This document shows, one piece after another, positions 43,770-52,066 of a stretch of DNA of 64,000 nt. Source of the stretch: JAHDDW01 sp964648795 (GTDB taxonomy: Bacteria; Actinomycetota; Acidimicrobiia; Acidimicrobiales; SZUA-35); the NCBI GenBank assembly GCA_964648795.1, contig CAZYMB010000002.1, positions 62,001 through 126,000 of the forward strand. The letters are read 5' to 3'. The first letter of the stretch is position 1, and every line of letters starts with the position of its first letter. The notes under the pieces were generated by a model that saw only the letters and a list, made by a program, of their open reading frames with translations, was not told the DNA's origin and made no database searches. The translations under genes were made by a program, and so were the position numbers.

Positions 43770-46700
43770 ATGGACGTTACAAGATTCTGGCCAATCACTG
43801 ATTTGGACCCGTTTATTGCCTGGGGATCGCTAGCCGCCTTATTAGTGGCTTTTGTACTAGTAGTTATCGAACTACGTACCTGCTTTAAATCAAACCGCCT
43901 CATCTCCTTTCTGGACAAAGTCTGGATTGCAGCTCGCACAAGAGCCCTTATCCGCTCGATGCTATTGCTTGCATTCTTTTCTAGTTTTGCTGGAGTCACC
44001 TGGGCTCTAGTTGCCGCAGTAACTATCGGATTGACTCACGGGGCGGCCAGCATCATTCGCTATTGCCTCGACTCAATGGCTGCCGCAACACCAGTAATCC
44101 CAGTTGCAAACCTCAAAAGCGAGAAGAGCTATACCAAAGTATGGGGCAAGCTAGGTCAGATAAAGAAGTTCCGTATCCGTCTTTTGTACAGCTTCGACCT
44201 TGTTGCAGTCACCGCACACGTCGCTACCGGCGTCCTACTCTCCTTACTTAATCTTTCAAGTGGACTAGAAATAGGTGCCGCCCTTGGAGTCCAAGGCTTG
44301 CTGATGCTGGCCATCTCGCTCGCTACTTACAAGACATACAGAAGACACAATAGATTTATGGCTGCCGGCGTTCAGGAACGAATTCACAACAAGACTCTTA
44401 AAGAGCTAACAAAGAAGAAGCCGCAAGTAATGCTGTATTTCAGCGGCCCGGCGGCAAACCGGTATCAGCTAGACCAGTGGCTAAGACCAATCGAAAAGCT
44501 AAACAAAAACGTCGTCATAGTGCTACGAGAAACCGCCAACGCCGAAAAGTTCCCCAAGACAAAGTGGCCTGTCGTTGTCGCCAAGTCCATTAACCAATTC
44601 GAATCTGTAGCAATGATCGATTCAATCAAAGTTGTGTTGTATGTATCTAACGCAGCAAAGAACAATCACCCTCTAGCGCTTGGACACCTAACTCACATTC
44701 ACCTGAACCATGGTGATTCTGACAAGGCTTCTAGCTATAACCGCTACTCAAAAGTTTACGATGCACTATTTGTGGCTGGACCAGCAGCGCACAAGCGCTA
44801 CCTAAATGCTGGCTTCGACGGTGAGACTCCAAAGATTGTAGAAGTTGGCCGACCGCAGCTCGACAATTTGAAACAAGCTAAGTCCTCCAAGTCCGTACAA
44901 ACAGTCCTCTATGCTCCGACATGGGAAGGTCTAGCAGATCGAGTTAACTACAGCTCCCTTAGCACCATGGGTGTGAACCTGGCCAAATCAATCAAGCCTG
45001 ACGGAGACCTCGAGCTTGTTATTAAGCCTCACCCAACGACTGGACGCTACCTGCCGGAAATGCGTGAATCACTTACAGAATTAAAGACAATTGCAAAGAG
45101 CAACAACCGTGTAAAGCTAATTGGCCCAGAAAAAGACCTTCTCGCTGCCTTTAAAACAGCCGACCTTCTGGTCAGTGACGTCTCGGCAGCAGTCAGCGAC
45201 TTCTTGGCAGTCGATAAACCAATCGTTATGACTCGACCATCGGACATAACAACCGTTGAGTTCGAGAACCAATACCCGGTGTCCGAAGCTGCAGAAATTG
45301 TCGACAACTCCAATCTAAATGAGGCTCTCAGCGCAATAACAGAAGGCTTGGCAACAGATCCACTACAACAAGTTCGCAATAAGAAACTTGCGCATGTCTT
45401 TGGTTATCACCCCAATGGAGCACAAGCTACTTTCAACAAAGCAGTCGGTGCTCTCATCAAAGGCGATGATTTTGACAATGCTAAACCGCTTAGCATCCTA
45501 TTGACGCTCACTAAGCTTGGCCTGGGCGGCGCAGAGAAAGACTGCCTCGAACTAACCCAAGAACTAGTAAAGCAAGGCCACAAGGTTAGTGTCTTCGCTC
45601 AAGACGGCAAGCTCAAAAGCAATCTACACAAAAACGTAACCTTCATTGAGCGCTCAAAGAGCCGTCTAAAAGCAGCAAGACAACTACACAAACTTGCTCC
45701 AGAGTTTGACATCGTCAATACTCATGATCTACAAGCCTTACTGTCACTTTCACTTGCAAAAGACAGCACCAAAGTGTTAGCCACAGTTCATAACGTAAGC
45801 GACGAGCGGATGCTGCCTGTTGCTAAACAAGTACTGCAGAGTGTTCCCAAAGAAGTGCTATTCGTTTCTGGTGCAGAAAGAACTCGCATCTTCGGAGACA
45901 GCTCGAACATTGGCAAAGTAGTAAGACCAGGTATTGCGCTACCGACTAAGCGTCAAGTTGCCACAAAAGGCAACCGCGACACAATGCTCGTTTGCGGTCG
46001 CCTCTCTCATGATCGTGGACCAGACAGAGCAATCAAGGCGCTGCAATTTCTACCTGGAATGAAATTACAGCTTCTAGGCGACGGGCCGATGAAACAAGAA
46101 CTCATAGAGCTAGCCAACACTCTAGGCGTAAAAGACCAGGTTCAATTCATCCCTACCAGCGCTGAGCCATACAAATACATGGCGAAGGCTGGCATTGTTA
46201 TGGTGCCATCTCGCGAAGACGCTCTACCTCGTGTGGTTAGAGAAGCTGCAGCATGTGGTAAGCCAATTGTTGCCTCAAACTCTGCAGGTATTCGAGAATC
46301 TGCCGGTGAGTACACAAACATCGTGTACGTAGACGCTGACGACCCACATCAACTAGCCCTAGGTGTTCTACATGCCCAGATGATACCAACTGGCTCAAAC
46401 GTCGCTGTTCAAACTGGGGGTTGGGCTGACATTGTTTCTGAAATTGAGCAACTTGGTTACGGTCACAAATACAAGGCTAAGGCCAACCCACCCACCGAAG
46501 ACCACAGCTGGCCAGTCACTGTCAACAACTGTAGCAACAACACTGAATCCGATGCACAGCAAAGTCAGTTCGACGGTGTGGATGGAGTTATTGGCAACCA
46601 AGAAAAAGAGCCTGCTCAATTTCTTGAGTTGCGCCTTTGGGAGCAAGAGGATACCTATTCGCAAACCAGCGGCTACAGCGGCGACCAACCAGGTCGTACT

Positions 46701-48029
46701 AGTAGCGACGTCATCAACATAACCGAGAGCGAAACCGAACGCGAAGAACGTAGCGAATGGTTCCACAATGAGATGGACGGCAGCATCGAGCTTTTCCCCG
46801 AAGTTGGACGCGAGATCTCTCCAACGGGCCAATTCGCCATCGACGCAGTCAGCAATCAGGTAGATCTGACTAGCAACCAAGGCAACAATCAGCAGACCAT
46901 AGTTGCCGAACTGCAAACTGAACGCCGCTACGACCCCGGCCACCAACATCACACCAGTGAAAACATGATGGCTAATGCCGGCGTCACGCATTTTAAAACT
47001 CAACATGGTAGACAAGCGCCGACCATAGAGTCGACCCGCCCAATGTTCCCCAGACATTCCACTGGGCATAGCTTTGTCTCGGAAAGCGCTCAGAGTAACC
47101 GAGACGGGATCGCCATTCATGGTCTAAACCATAGCCCAACTCCCGAAGCCAACGCTGAATCAGCAGATTCTGGTGATGAAGACCCAAAAGAACAACCCGT
47201 CAAGAAGACCAATGACGGGCTCCTAGCAACGTTTATGGCTGCACCGATTGCCGAAACTCTCGTTGGCATGCTTGAAGACTCAGGTATCAAGCCAAATCAC
47301 TTAACAGCAGCCTCAACGGCCGCTAGCTTTGCTGGGGCTAAAGCAATAGCACAACCAAGCCTGCCTATGCGTGGTCTTGGTGCTGCGCTATTGATCTCCG
47401 GGTTTGTTCTGGACTGTGCAGATGGTCAAATGGCACGACTAACCAACCAATGTTCGCCATCTGGAGCTTTACTTGATGAGCTAAGTGACCGTGGAGGCGA
47501 ACTAGCTCTAATTCAACAGCTTGCACAATACAGCGGCACTCCAAAGTTTGGCGATATGGCAGCAACGCTAATGTTAAGCCGACACACGCTTTCTCGACTA
47601 TCTAGCACTCAGCTAAATCAAAAGAGTGAAGACTCCCCAATAGCAGGCATGAACAGTGGTCTGCGCCGTCTAAGTAACCTAACAATTGGTGACAGGCTGG
47701 CAATTGTCACTGCAGCTTCTGTAATTTCTCCCAAACTAGGCACTCAAACACACGCAGCTCTTGGCCTAGCTGGATTAGGTAGAGATGTGGCCGCACGCTA
47801 CATACGCAAAGACAAAGGAGCAGGGTTATCCACAGCTACGGCTGTTACTGTTACCGGAGCCGGCCTCCTCGCAAGCCGCAAAATCAGCGGAAAAGTGCCC
47901 TACCTCACAGCAATTCCTTACATTTACCTAGCCTACAAACGCTATTTATCGGAGCAGAAGCTTAATAAAGAGTCAGCGCTGCCGTTGGGGACTCCTAGCA
48001 AATCTAAGGGGAAAGAAGCAAAATCATGA
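43770..48029 (+). CDS. Fused glycopolymer enzyme: TagF-like + GT4 + CDP-alcohol phosphatidyltransferase
   Basis: One open frame of 1419 codons. Residues 1-200: four to five TM helices; ~215-565: CDP-glycerol glycerophosphotransferase (TagF-like), with 'HLNHGD' (His314), 'KPHP' (419-422) and 'SDVSAAVSDF' (469-478); ~573-905: GT4 with 'TKLGLGGAEKDCLEL' and 'SREDALPRVVREAAACGKP'; ~906-1165: polar, Q/N/S/E-rich segment that is antisense to another gene; ~1166-1419: CDP-alcohol phosphatidyltransferase with the full motif D1215..D1218-G-x2-A-R-x8-G-x3-D1236-x3-D1240. It overlaps the next gene by 4 bp. The outer domains are secure; whether they form one polypeptide is uncertain. Confidence 0.65.
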   Translation: MDVTRFWPITDLDPFIAWGSLAALLVAFVLVVIELRTCFKSNRLISFLDKVWIAARTRALIRSMLLLAFFSSFAGVTWALVAAVTIGLTHGAASIIRYCLDSMAAATPVIPVANLKSEKSYTKVWGKLGQIKKFRIRLLYSFDLVAVTAHVATGVLLSLLNLSSGLEIGAALGVQGLLMLAISLATYKTYRRHNRFMAAGVQERIHNKTLKELTKKKPQVMLYFSGPAANRYQLDQWLRPIEKLNKNVVIVLRETANAEKFPKTKWPVVVAKSINQFESVAMIDSIKVVLYVSNAAKNNHPLALGHLTHIHLNHGDSDKASSYNRYSKVYDALFVAGPAAHKRYLNAGFDGETPKIVEVGRPQLDNLKQAKSSKSVQTVLYAPTWEGLADRVNYSSLSTMGVNLAKSIKPDGDLELVIKPHPTTGRYLPEMRESLTELKTIAKSNNRVKLIGPEKDLLAAFKTADLLVSDVSAAVSDFLAVDKPIVMTRPSDITTVEFENQYPVSEAAEIVDNSNLNEALSAITEGLATDPLQQVRNKKLAHVFGYHPNGAQATFNKAVGALIKGDDFDNAKPLSILLTLTKLGLGGAEKDCLELTQELVKQGHKVSVFAQDGKLKSNLHKNVTFIERSKSRLKAARQLHKLAPEFDIVNTHDLQALLSLSLAKDSTKVLATVHNVSDERMLPVAKQVLQSVPKEVLFVSGAERTRIFGDSSNIGKVVRPGIALPTKRQVATKGNRDTMLVCGRLSHDRGPDRAIKALQFLPGMKLQLLGDGPMKQELIELANTLGVKDQVQFIPTSAEPYKYMAKAGIVMVPSREDALPRVVREAAACGKPIVASNSAGIRESAGEYTNIVYVDADDPHQLALGVLHAQMIPTGSNVAVQTGGWADIVSEIEQLGYGHKYKAKANPPTEDHSWPVTVNNCSNNTESDAQQSQFDGVDGVIGNQEKEPAQFLELRLWEQEDTYSQTSGYSGDQPGRTSSDVINITESETEREERSEWFHNEMDGSIELFPEVGREISPTGQFAIDAVSNQVDLTSNQGNNQQTIVAELQTERRYDPGHQHHTSENMMANAGVTHFKTQHGRQAPTIESTRPMFPRHSTGHSFVSESAQSNRDGIAIHGLNHSPTPEANAESADSGDEDPKEQPVKKTNDGLLATFMAAPIAETLVGMLEDSGIKPNHLTAASTAASFAGAKAIAQPSLPMRGLGAALLISGFVLDCADGQMARLTNQCSPSGALLDELSDRGGELALIQQLAQYSGTPKFGDMAATLMLSRHTLSRLSSTQLNQKSEDSPIAGMNSGLRRLSNLTIGDRLAIVTAASVISPKLGTQTHAALGLAGLGRDVAARYIRKDKGAGLSTATAVTVTGAGLLASRKISGKVPYLTAIPYIYLAYKRYLSEQKLNKESALPLGTPSKSKGKEAKS
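46395..47120 (-). CDS. Nested antisense CDP-alcohol phosphatidyltransferase
   Basis: 241 residues, entirely inside and opposite the long plus-strand frame, with codons exactly aligned. About six TM helices and the family motif 'DCVDGELARWRDLASNFGEK' then 'LDAAVH': D91, D94, G95, A98, R99, G108, D112, but His116 where the family has the fourth Asp. The N-terminus 'GRRLSTMLSFKMRDAGIS' precedes TM1 as in relatives. TATGGT lies seven bases before the ATG. The plus-strand translation of this stretch has no fold, so this frame is judged a real gene. It would join an alcohol phosphate from a CDP donor to a lipid or alcohol. Confidence 0.8.
   Translation of the reverse strand: MNGDPVSVTLSAFRDKAMPSGMSGEHWAGRLYGRRLSTMLSFKMRDAGISHHVFTGVMLVAGVVAAFSLQFGNYGLLIVALVASQIYLIADCVDGELARWRDLASNFGEKLDAAVHLIVEPFATFFAFGFALGYVDDVATSTTWLVAAVAAGLRIGILLLPKAQLKKLSRLFFLVANNSIHTVELTLLCIGFSVVATVVDSDWPAVVFGGWVGLSLVFVTVTKLLNFRNNVSPTPSLNSDV
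47128..47133 (-). promoter_or_regulatory. Leaderless -10 box of the nested gene
   Basis: TATGGT on the minus strand, seven bases before ATG 47120, matching the TANNNT spacing of other leaderless genes here. Confidence 0.4.
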
Positions 48030-48757
48030 TTGCAGTTATCTTATGCGCAGGAAAAGGAAGCAGACTTGAAGGTCTAGCGGACGAGATTCCAAAGACGTTG
48101 CTGCCAGTATCAGGCAACACGACTATCTTGGACACAATTCTAGAGAGCGTTACTCCACACGTTAGCGAAGTCATGATCGTAGCCGGTCACTGCAAAGACG
48201 CACTCATCAAGTACGCAGCACCGCTAGACAATGTAGAGGTACATGTCGTTCGCGATGTTGACAAGTACAACAATGCTCGCAGCCTTTGGTCAGCTCTTGA
48301 CCATCTAAAGAACCGTGGCGTTACCGACAACATATTGGTAGCCAACGGTGACACAGTCCTTCACCCAACTTCGACTGCTGCTTTGGTAGCACAGGCATCG
48401 CCTACTGGTATCACTCTGGCCGTTGACTCTGAAAAGGTCCTTGGGGATGAAGAAATGAAAGTTGTAATCGACGCTGACGACTTGGTTGTTGGTCTATCTA
48501 AACTAACTGACCCAGCTAACGCTGCCGGTGAGTTTGTTGGACAGTCTGCAATTGGTGGTGGAGCGATCGCTGAAGTTGTCGACGCACTAGAAGCAACTTG
48601 GAGTGCTAAGCCTCAAGACTATTACGAAGATGGATACGAACTAGCCGCTAAGAACGGCACCGTCGTTGAATATATAGAACTAGAAAACAGCGTCTGGACT
48701 GAAGTAGACGACCAGATCGACCTATCAACTGCTAGGAGCTTGTCGTGGCTGTCATAG
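48026..48757 (+). CDS. Sugar-/alcohol-phosphate nucleotidyltransferase (LicC/IPCT-like)
   Basis: 243 residues. 'MIAVILCAGKGSRL' and 'EIPKTLLPVSG' are the nucleotide-binding signature and Lys of the NTP_transferase fold; 'VANGDTVLH' holds the metal Asp. Cytidylyltransferases for phosphocholine and inositol-1-phosphate share this form. Placed between a CDP-alcohol transferase and glycerol-1-phosphate dehydrogenase, it probably makes a CDP-alcohol, perhaps CDP-glycerol from G1P. It starts inside the previous stop (ATGA) and overlaps the next gene. Confidence 0.85.
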   Translation: MIAVILCAGKGSRLEGLADEIPKTLLPVSGNTTILDTILESVTPHVSEVMIVAGHCKDALIKYAAPLDNVEVHVVRDVDKYNNARSLWSALDHLKNRGVTDNILVANGDTVLHPTSTAALVAQASPTGITLAVDSEKVLGDEEMKVVIDADDLVVGLSKLTDPANAAGEFVGQSAIGGGAIAEVVDALEATWSAKPQDYYEDGYELAAKNGTVVEYIELENSVWTEVDDQIDLSTARSLSWLS

Positions 48758-49782
48758 ACGCTAATTTAGGTGCAATCGACCTAGCTGAAAGTCTGCCAGC
48801 AAAGTTTGCCCAGACAATTGAAAGCATTCCTACACAAGTTGACAAGATAATGTTTGTGGTAGGTAACGGCCCTGGCGTAGCTCTAGCCAAGGAACTTTCA
48901 ACTGCAGTAGAGGTTAATGCTGAGCACTACGCAGATGCGAGTAAGCGTCCAGTAGATGATCTGATGAAGGCAAGCGCCGACATGAACCCAGAAGTTGTGA
49001 TTGGCATCGGTGGCGGTGCTGTCATCGACATGTCTAAGATCGCTGCTAAGCAGGCAAAAGCCATGCACGTTGCGATACCAACTGTTCTTTCACAAGATGG
49101 ACTATACGCAACTCACGCTGTCGTTCGATTCGAAGACACCGTTGAGCGTTACAAGTGCAGCCCACCAGATGTGGTACTTGCAGCACAAGAACAAATAAAC
49201 GCAGCTCCTAACGTATTTGCTAGGTCTTGTGTTGGTGACATCCTGTCTAACTACTCTGCTCTTCTAGACTGCAAGTTGGCTCACGCTAACGGCATCTATA
49301 CCGTTTCGGAAGAAGCTACTGATTTGTCTCGCCAAGCCGCTGACATTGCAGCCAATTGGGATATCGAAAAACCAGCAATGGAGCTATTCTTAGCTGTAAA
49401 GCTAAGCGGACAAGCTATGCAAGCTGCCGGAGACTCTGCTCCATGTTCAGGTGCAGAACACAAACTTGTTACCGCTCTAGAGAAAGTGACCGATCGAGCC
49501 ATCCCCCATGGGCTTGGTGTCGCACTCTGTACTGTTGTTGTTGCAGCGCTACGAAGCGAAAAAGAACTAACCAATACAATTCAACTGGCTAGTAAGTTCA
49601 ATCTCCCTGCTAAGTGCAGCGACCTCGAGATTACTGAAGACGAAATGGTTGAGGCACTTGTATTGGCATCAGAACTGCGCCCAAGTCGCTTTACCGTCTT
49701 GGATGCCAACAACTTCACAGAACAAAACTTCCGTGAAGCTTTGAAGTCAGCGGAACACATGGCGGAGTTGGTTGAGTCGTGA
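48745..49782 (+). CDS. sn-glycerol-1-phosphate dehydrogenase (AraM/EgsA-like)
   Basis: 345 residues from GTG 48745 with AGGAG seven bases upstream. NAD(P) motif 'GIGGGAVIDMSK' (~91-102) and three metal ligands: Asp in 'CVGDILSNYSALLD', His in 'SGAEHKL' and His in 'IPHGLGVAL', as in G1P dehydrogenase rather than glycerol dehydrogenase. It reduces dihydroxyacetone phosphate to sn-glycerol-1-phosphate, the archaeal enantiomer, also used by some bacteria. In this operon the product probably feeds a surface polymer, not archaeal lipids; no GGGP synthase is present here. Confidence 0.88.
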   Translation: MAVIDANLGAIDLAESLPAKFAQTIESIPTQVDKIMFVVGNGPGVALAKELSTAVEVNAEHYADASKRPVDDLMKASADMNPEVVIGIGGGAVIDMSKIAAKQAKAMHVAIPTVLSQDGLYATHAVVRFEDTVERYKCSPPDVVLAAQEQINAAPNVFARSCVGDILSNYSALLDCKLAHANGIYTVSEEATDLSRQAADIAANWDIEKPAMELFLAVKLSGQAMQAAGDSAPCSGAEHKLVTALEKVTDRAIPHGLGVALCTVVVAALRSEKELTNTIQLASKFNLPAKCSDLEITEDEMVEALVLASELRPSRFTVLDANNFTEQNFREALKSAEHMAELVES

Positions 49783-49783
49783 C

Positions 49784-50668
49784 ATGCCAGAGCTTTTAGA
49801 AGACGAAATTGTTATTACACACAACGGAGTCCAACTAACACCACAACCTGTGGTTAGTGGCCGCTTAAAGTCTGTTAACCAAGGCAGAACAGTCGAACAG
49901 TATGTTCGTGACTTCGCCGAAAACTTGCGGCTGTCCGTAAAGCTAGCGAAGTATCAGATCGCCGCTGAGATCCACGAAACCAAACTTGGTCTAGCTTGGG
50001 TTGCTCTTTCACCGTTACTGATCGCTCTTCCCAGCATGTATGTGTTTGGCTACGTAATCGGCACAAACAACGGCATAGAGAACTACCCCATCTTTGCTCT
50101 TGTTGGGCTTCTAGCATTCCGCATGCTTAGCCGGACATGGGTCAGATCTGCTAAATCTTTCCGACCGGGTGGTAGACCAAACACTCCTTTTGGAGTTCCG
50201 GCCGCCACTGGCGTGACCGCCCACACACTCCACGAAACAGTACTCGCAAGCGTTGGTTTTGCCATCTGTATTGTGTGGGCCATAGTTACCGGAGCTGCAC
50301 AATTCAGTACTCTGCCACTTATTCTCCCAGCAATAGTTCTCGGGTTCTTATTTGCAAATGGCATTGGCTATGGCGTTGCCGCTGTCTCAATGAAACAAGG
50401 CGACTTCGCTCAAGCAATTCCTCATCTAATGCGACCACTTGGTCTTGCATCTGGAATTTGGTTCTTGCCAACAGATTTCATAGACAATGGAATCGTCGGA
50501 AAGCTATTCGAGTGGAACCCAATCTTCCTAACTTTCGAGAACATTCGATTCGCAATTATTGGTAGAGCCATTGAGCCTGCCAACTTCTTCTGGCTACTGA
50601 TGATTATTGGTAGCACAAATCTAGTTGGCTTGTTCATGCTTTGGGTGCTCGATCGGGGAAGAGTATGA
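49784..50668 (+). CDS. ABC-2 polysaccharide/teichoic-acid export permease
   Basis: About 294 residues from ATG 49784, one base after the previous stop (an upstream TTG at 49772 also has GGAG and is possible). A cytosolic N-terminus ends 'AAEIHETKLGLAWVALSP', the TagG/Wzm-type entry into the membrane, followed by about six TM helices. It pairs with the ATPase that follows, with which it overlaps by four bases (ATGA). Exports the assembled polymer on its lipid carrier. Confidence 0.86.
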   Translation: MPELLEDEIVITHNGVQLTPQPVVSGRLKSVNQGRTVEQYVRDFAENLRLSVKLAKYQIAAEIHETKLGLAWVALSPLLIALPSMYVFGYVIGTNNGIENYPIFALVGLLAFRMLSRTWVRSAKSFRPGGRPNTPFGVPAATGVTAHTLHETVLASVGFAICIVWAIVTGAAQFSTLPLILPAIVLGFLFANGIGYGVAAVSMKQGDFAQAIPHLMRPLGLASGIWFLPTDFIDNGIVGKLFEWNPIFLTFENIRFAIIGRAIEPANFFWLLMIIGSTNLVGLFMLWVLDRGRV

Positions 50669-51432
50669 GCTTATTAACACTAGAAGTCAAGGATCTATCA
50701 GTGAGCTATCGACGCAAGAACGTAGGTAGCTCAAAGAACCTATTTGGACTGAAACAATCGTTCGAAACTGTTGACGCCCTTAAAGGCGTAACCCTTGAAG
50801 CTCGCGCAGGAGAAACAATTGGAATAGTTGGACACAACGGTGCCGGCAAATCTACATTGATGCGCTCCCTAGCAAATCAGATTTCTTATTCAGGCGAAAT
50901 CCGTACTTCTGGCGCGGTAAGGCTCGTCGAAATGAACCAAGCCATGTCTCTGACATTCACTGGCCGACAGATGTGCGACATTGTTGTTAGCTCCCTAATC
51001 AAAGATCGCCAATATGCGCAAGAATGTCTTACTGATGCTCTTGAGTTCTCCGAACTAGGAACAGCACTAGATGCTTCCATGCGTACCTACTCAAAGGGAA
51101 TGCGTACAAGGTTATTGTTCTCAGCCCTTACAGTGGGCAATCCTAAGATCGTCCTAATTGACGAAGCACTGACTGTCGGAGACCGACAATTCCAGTCGAA
51201 AGCTATGCAGCGACTAAATGGAATAGCCGATGGCGCAGCGACTGTGTTGATCTGTGATCACTCTGAAGCTCGTCTGAAGAAGTTCTGTGAACGAGGACTG
51301 TATCTAAGAAGTGGGCGACTGTTTGCTGATGGACCAATCGAAAACGTGCTTGCCCAATACAAAGCTGGTCAACCCACCGACATCGAAATCGTTAAAAACA
51401 CAAAACGACGTAAGACTGATTCGACTAGGTAA
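50665..51432 (+). CDS. ABC exporter ATPase, TagH/Wzt-like
   Basis: 255 residues from ATG 50665; an upstream TTG at 50641 is less likely because the ATG has GGGGAAGAG and couples to the permease stop. Walker A 'GHNGAGKSTLM', signature 'YSKGMRTRLLFS', Walker B 'IVLIDEAL'. The insertion 'SSKNLFGLKQSFETVDAL' before the core is typical of teichoic-acid/O-antigen exporter ATPases. There is no long C-terminal carbohydrate-binding domain. Last gene of the operon. Confidence 0.9.
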   Translation: MSLLTLEVKDLSVSYRRKNVGSSKNLFGLKQSFETVDALKGVTLEARAGETIGIVGHNGAGKSTLMRSLANQISYSGEIRTSGAVRLVEMNQAMSLTFTGRQMCDIVVSSLIKDRQYAQECLTDALEFSELGTALDASMRTYSKGMRTRLLFSALTVGNPKIVLIDEALTVGDRQFQSKAMQRLNGIADGAATVLICDHSEARLKKFCERGLYLRSGRLFADGPIENVLAQYKAGQPTDIEIVKNTKRRKTDSTR

Positions 51433-51527
51433 TGGAGTAGCAACGCCTGCTTCTTTACCATTTAGATACCAAGCAAATAGCTCAAGGTAGCTGGCTTCAA
51501 CTCGGAGAGAGATCTGGGAAATGGGCT

Positions 51528-51992
51528 TTAGTCTCTAAGCTTGGCCATGAGTTTGCTCAAGGTTTTGAGCTCGTCCGCAGTCAGCTTTGACCACATGTGC
51601 GCTTCTAAACTTTCATAGTGAGCTGGAAGCATTCGACGAAGTGTTTCTAAGCCTTGGTCGGTCAACTTTATAACCACTGCTCTTCTATCTTCGATTTGAG
51701 TTGCTCGTGTAATGAGCTCTTGCTCTTCTAATCGATCCAACAGACGAGTACAGCCGCTCGGAGACATCACACATTGTTGTGCTAACTCACCTGGCTGCAT
51801 AGAGTACCCGTCTGAGTTGGCAAGCCTGACAAGAACCTCTGCTTCTGAGATTCCAAGATTTGAATGACTCTTTAGGTCCGCTTCGACAGCGTTCACTAGT
51901 GCCCTATAACCCTCCAGCAAATGCCCAAACGCAATCTGTTTGTAGCTATTGAGACCCTCTAATGGGTCTTTGGACTGCTTTTTGGAGGCCAT
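51528..51992 (-). CDS. MarR-family transcriptional regulator
   Basis: 154 residues. Winged helix with 'MQPGELAQQCVMSPSGCTRLLDRLEEQELI' region (recognition 'SPSGCTRLLDRLE') and wing 'IEDRRAVVIKLTDQGLE', the MarR hallmark DRR. It is divergent from yceI. TATATT ends six bases before its ATG. Probably represses itself and yceI in response to a small molecule or oxidant; no ligand-binding Cys pair is obvious. Confidence 0.9.
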   Translation of the reverse strand: MASKKQSKDPLEGLNSYKQIAFGHLLEGYRALVNAVEADLKSHSNLGISEAEVLVRLANSDGYSMQPGELAQQCVMSPSGCTRLLDRLEEQELITRATQIEDRRAVVIKLTDQGLETLRRMLPAHYESLEAHMWSKLTADELKTLSKLMAKLRD

Positions 51993-51998
51993 TGGTTT

Positions 51999-52004
51999 AA
52001 TATA
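51999..52004 (-). promoter_or_regulatory. Leaderless -10 box of the MarR regulator
   Basis: TATATT on the minus strand followed by six bases and ATG 51992. Confidence 0.45.
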
Positions 52005-52022
52005 CCACCTTTCTATTCTCTT

Positions 52023-52034
52023 TGTGTATACAAT
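52023..52034. promoter_or_regulatory. Candidate MarR operator over the yceI -10
   Basis: TTGTGTATACAA, a near-palindrome of 12 bp within a larger TTTGT ... ACAAA arrangement, covers TATACAAT, the best yceI -10. Binding there would block yceI transcription. Confidence 0.4.
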
Positions 52035-52066
52035 AGTTGCACATACAAATACTTAAGGAGAATCAA

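Noticed and set aside
46395..46420. Treating 46395-47120 as a mere shadow of the long plus ORF
   Set aside because: The minus product has TM helices and the CDP-alcohol phosphatidyltransferase motif; the plus product of the same bases has neither fold nor motif.
48745..49782. Evidence of archaeal-type membrane lipid synthesis from G1P dehydrogenase
   Set aside because: No GGGP or DGGGP synthase lies nearby; the glycopolymer context is a better explanation.
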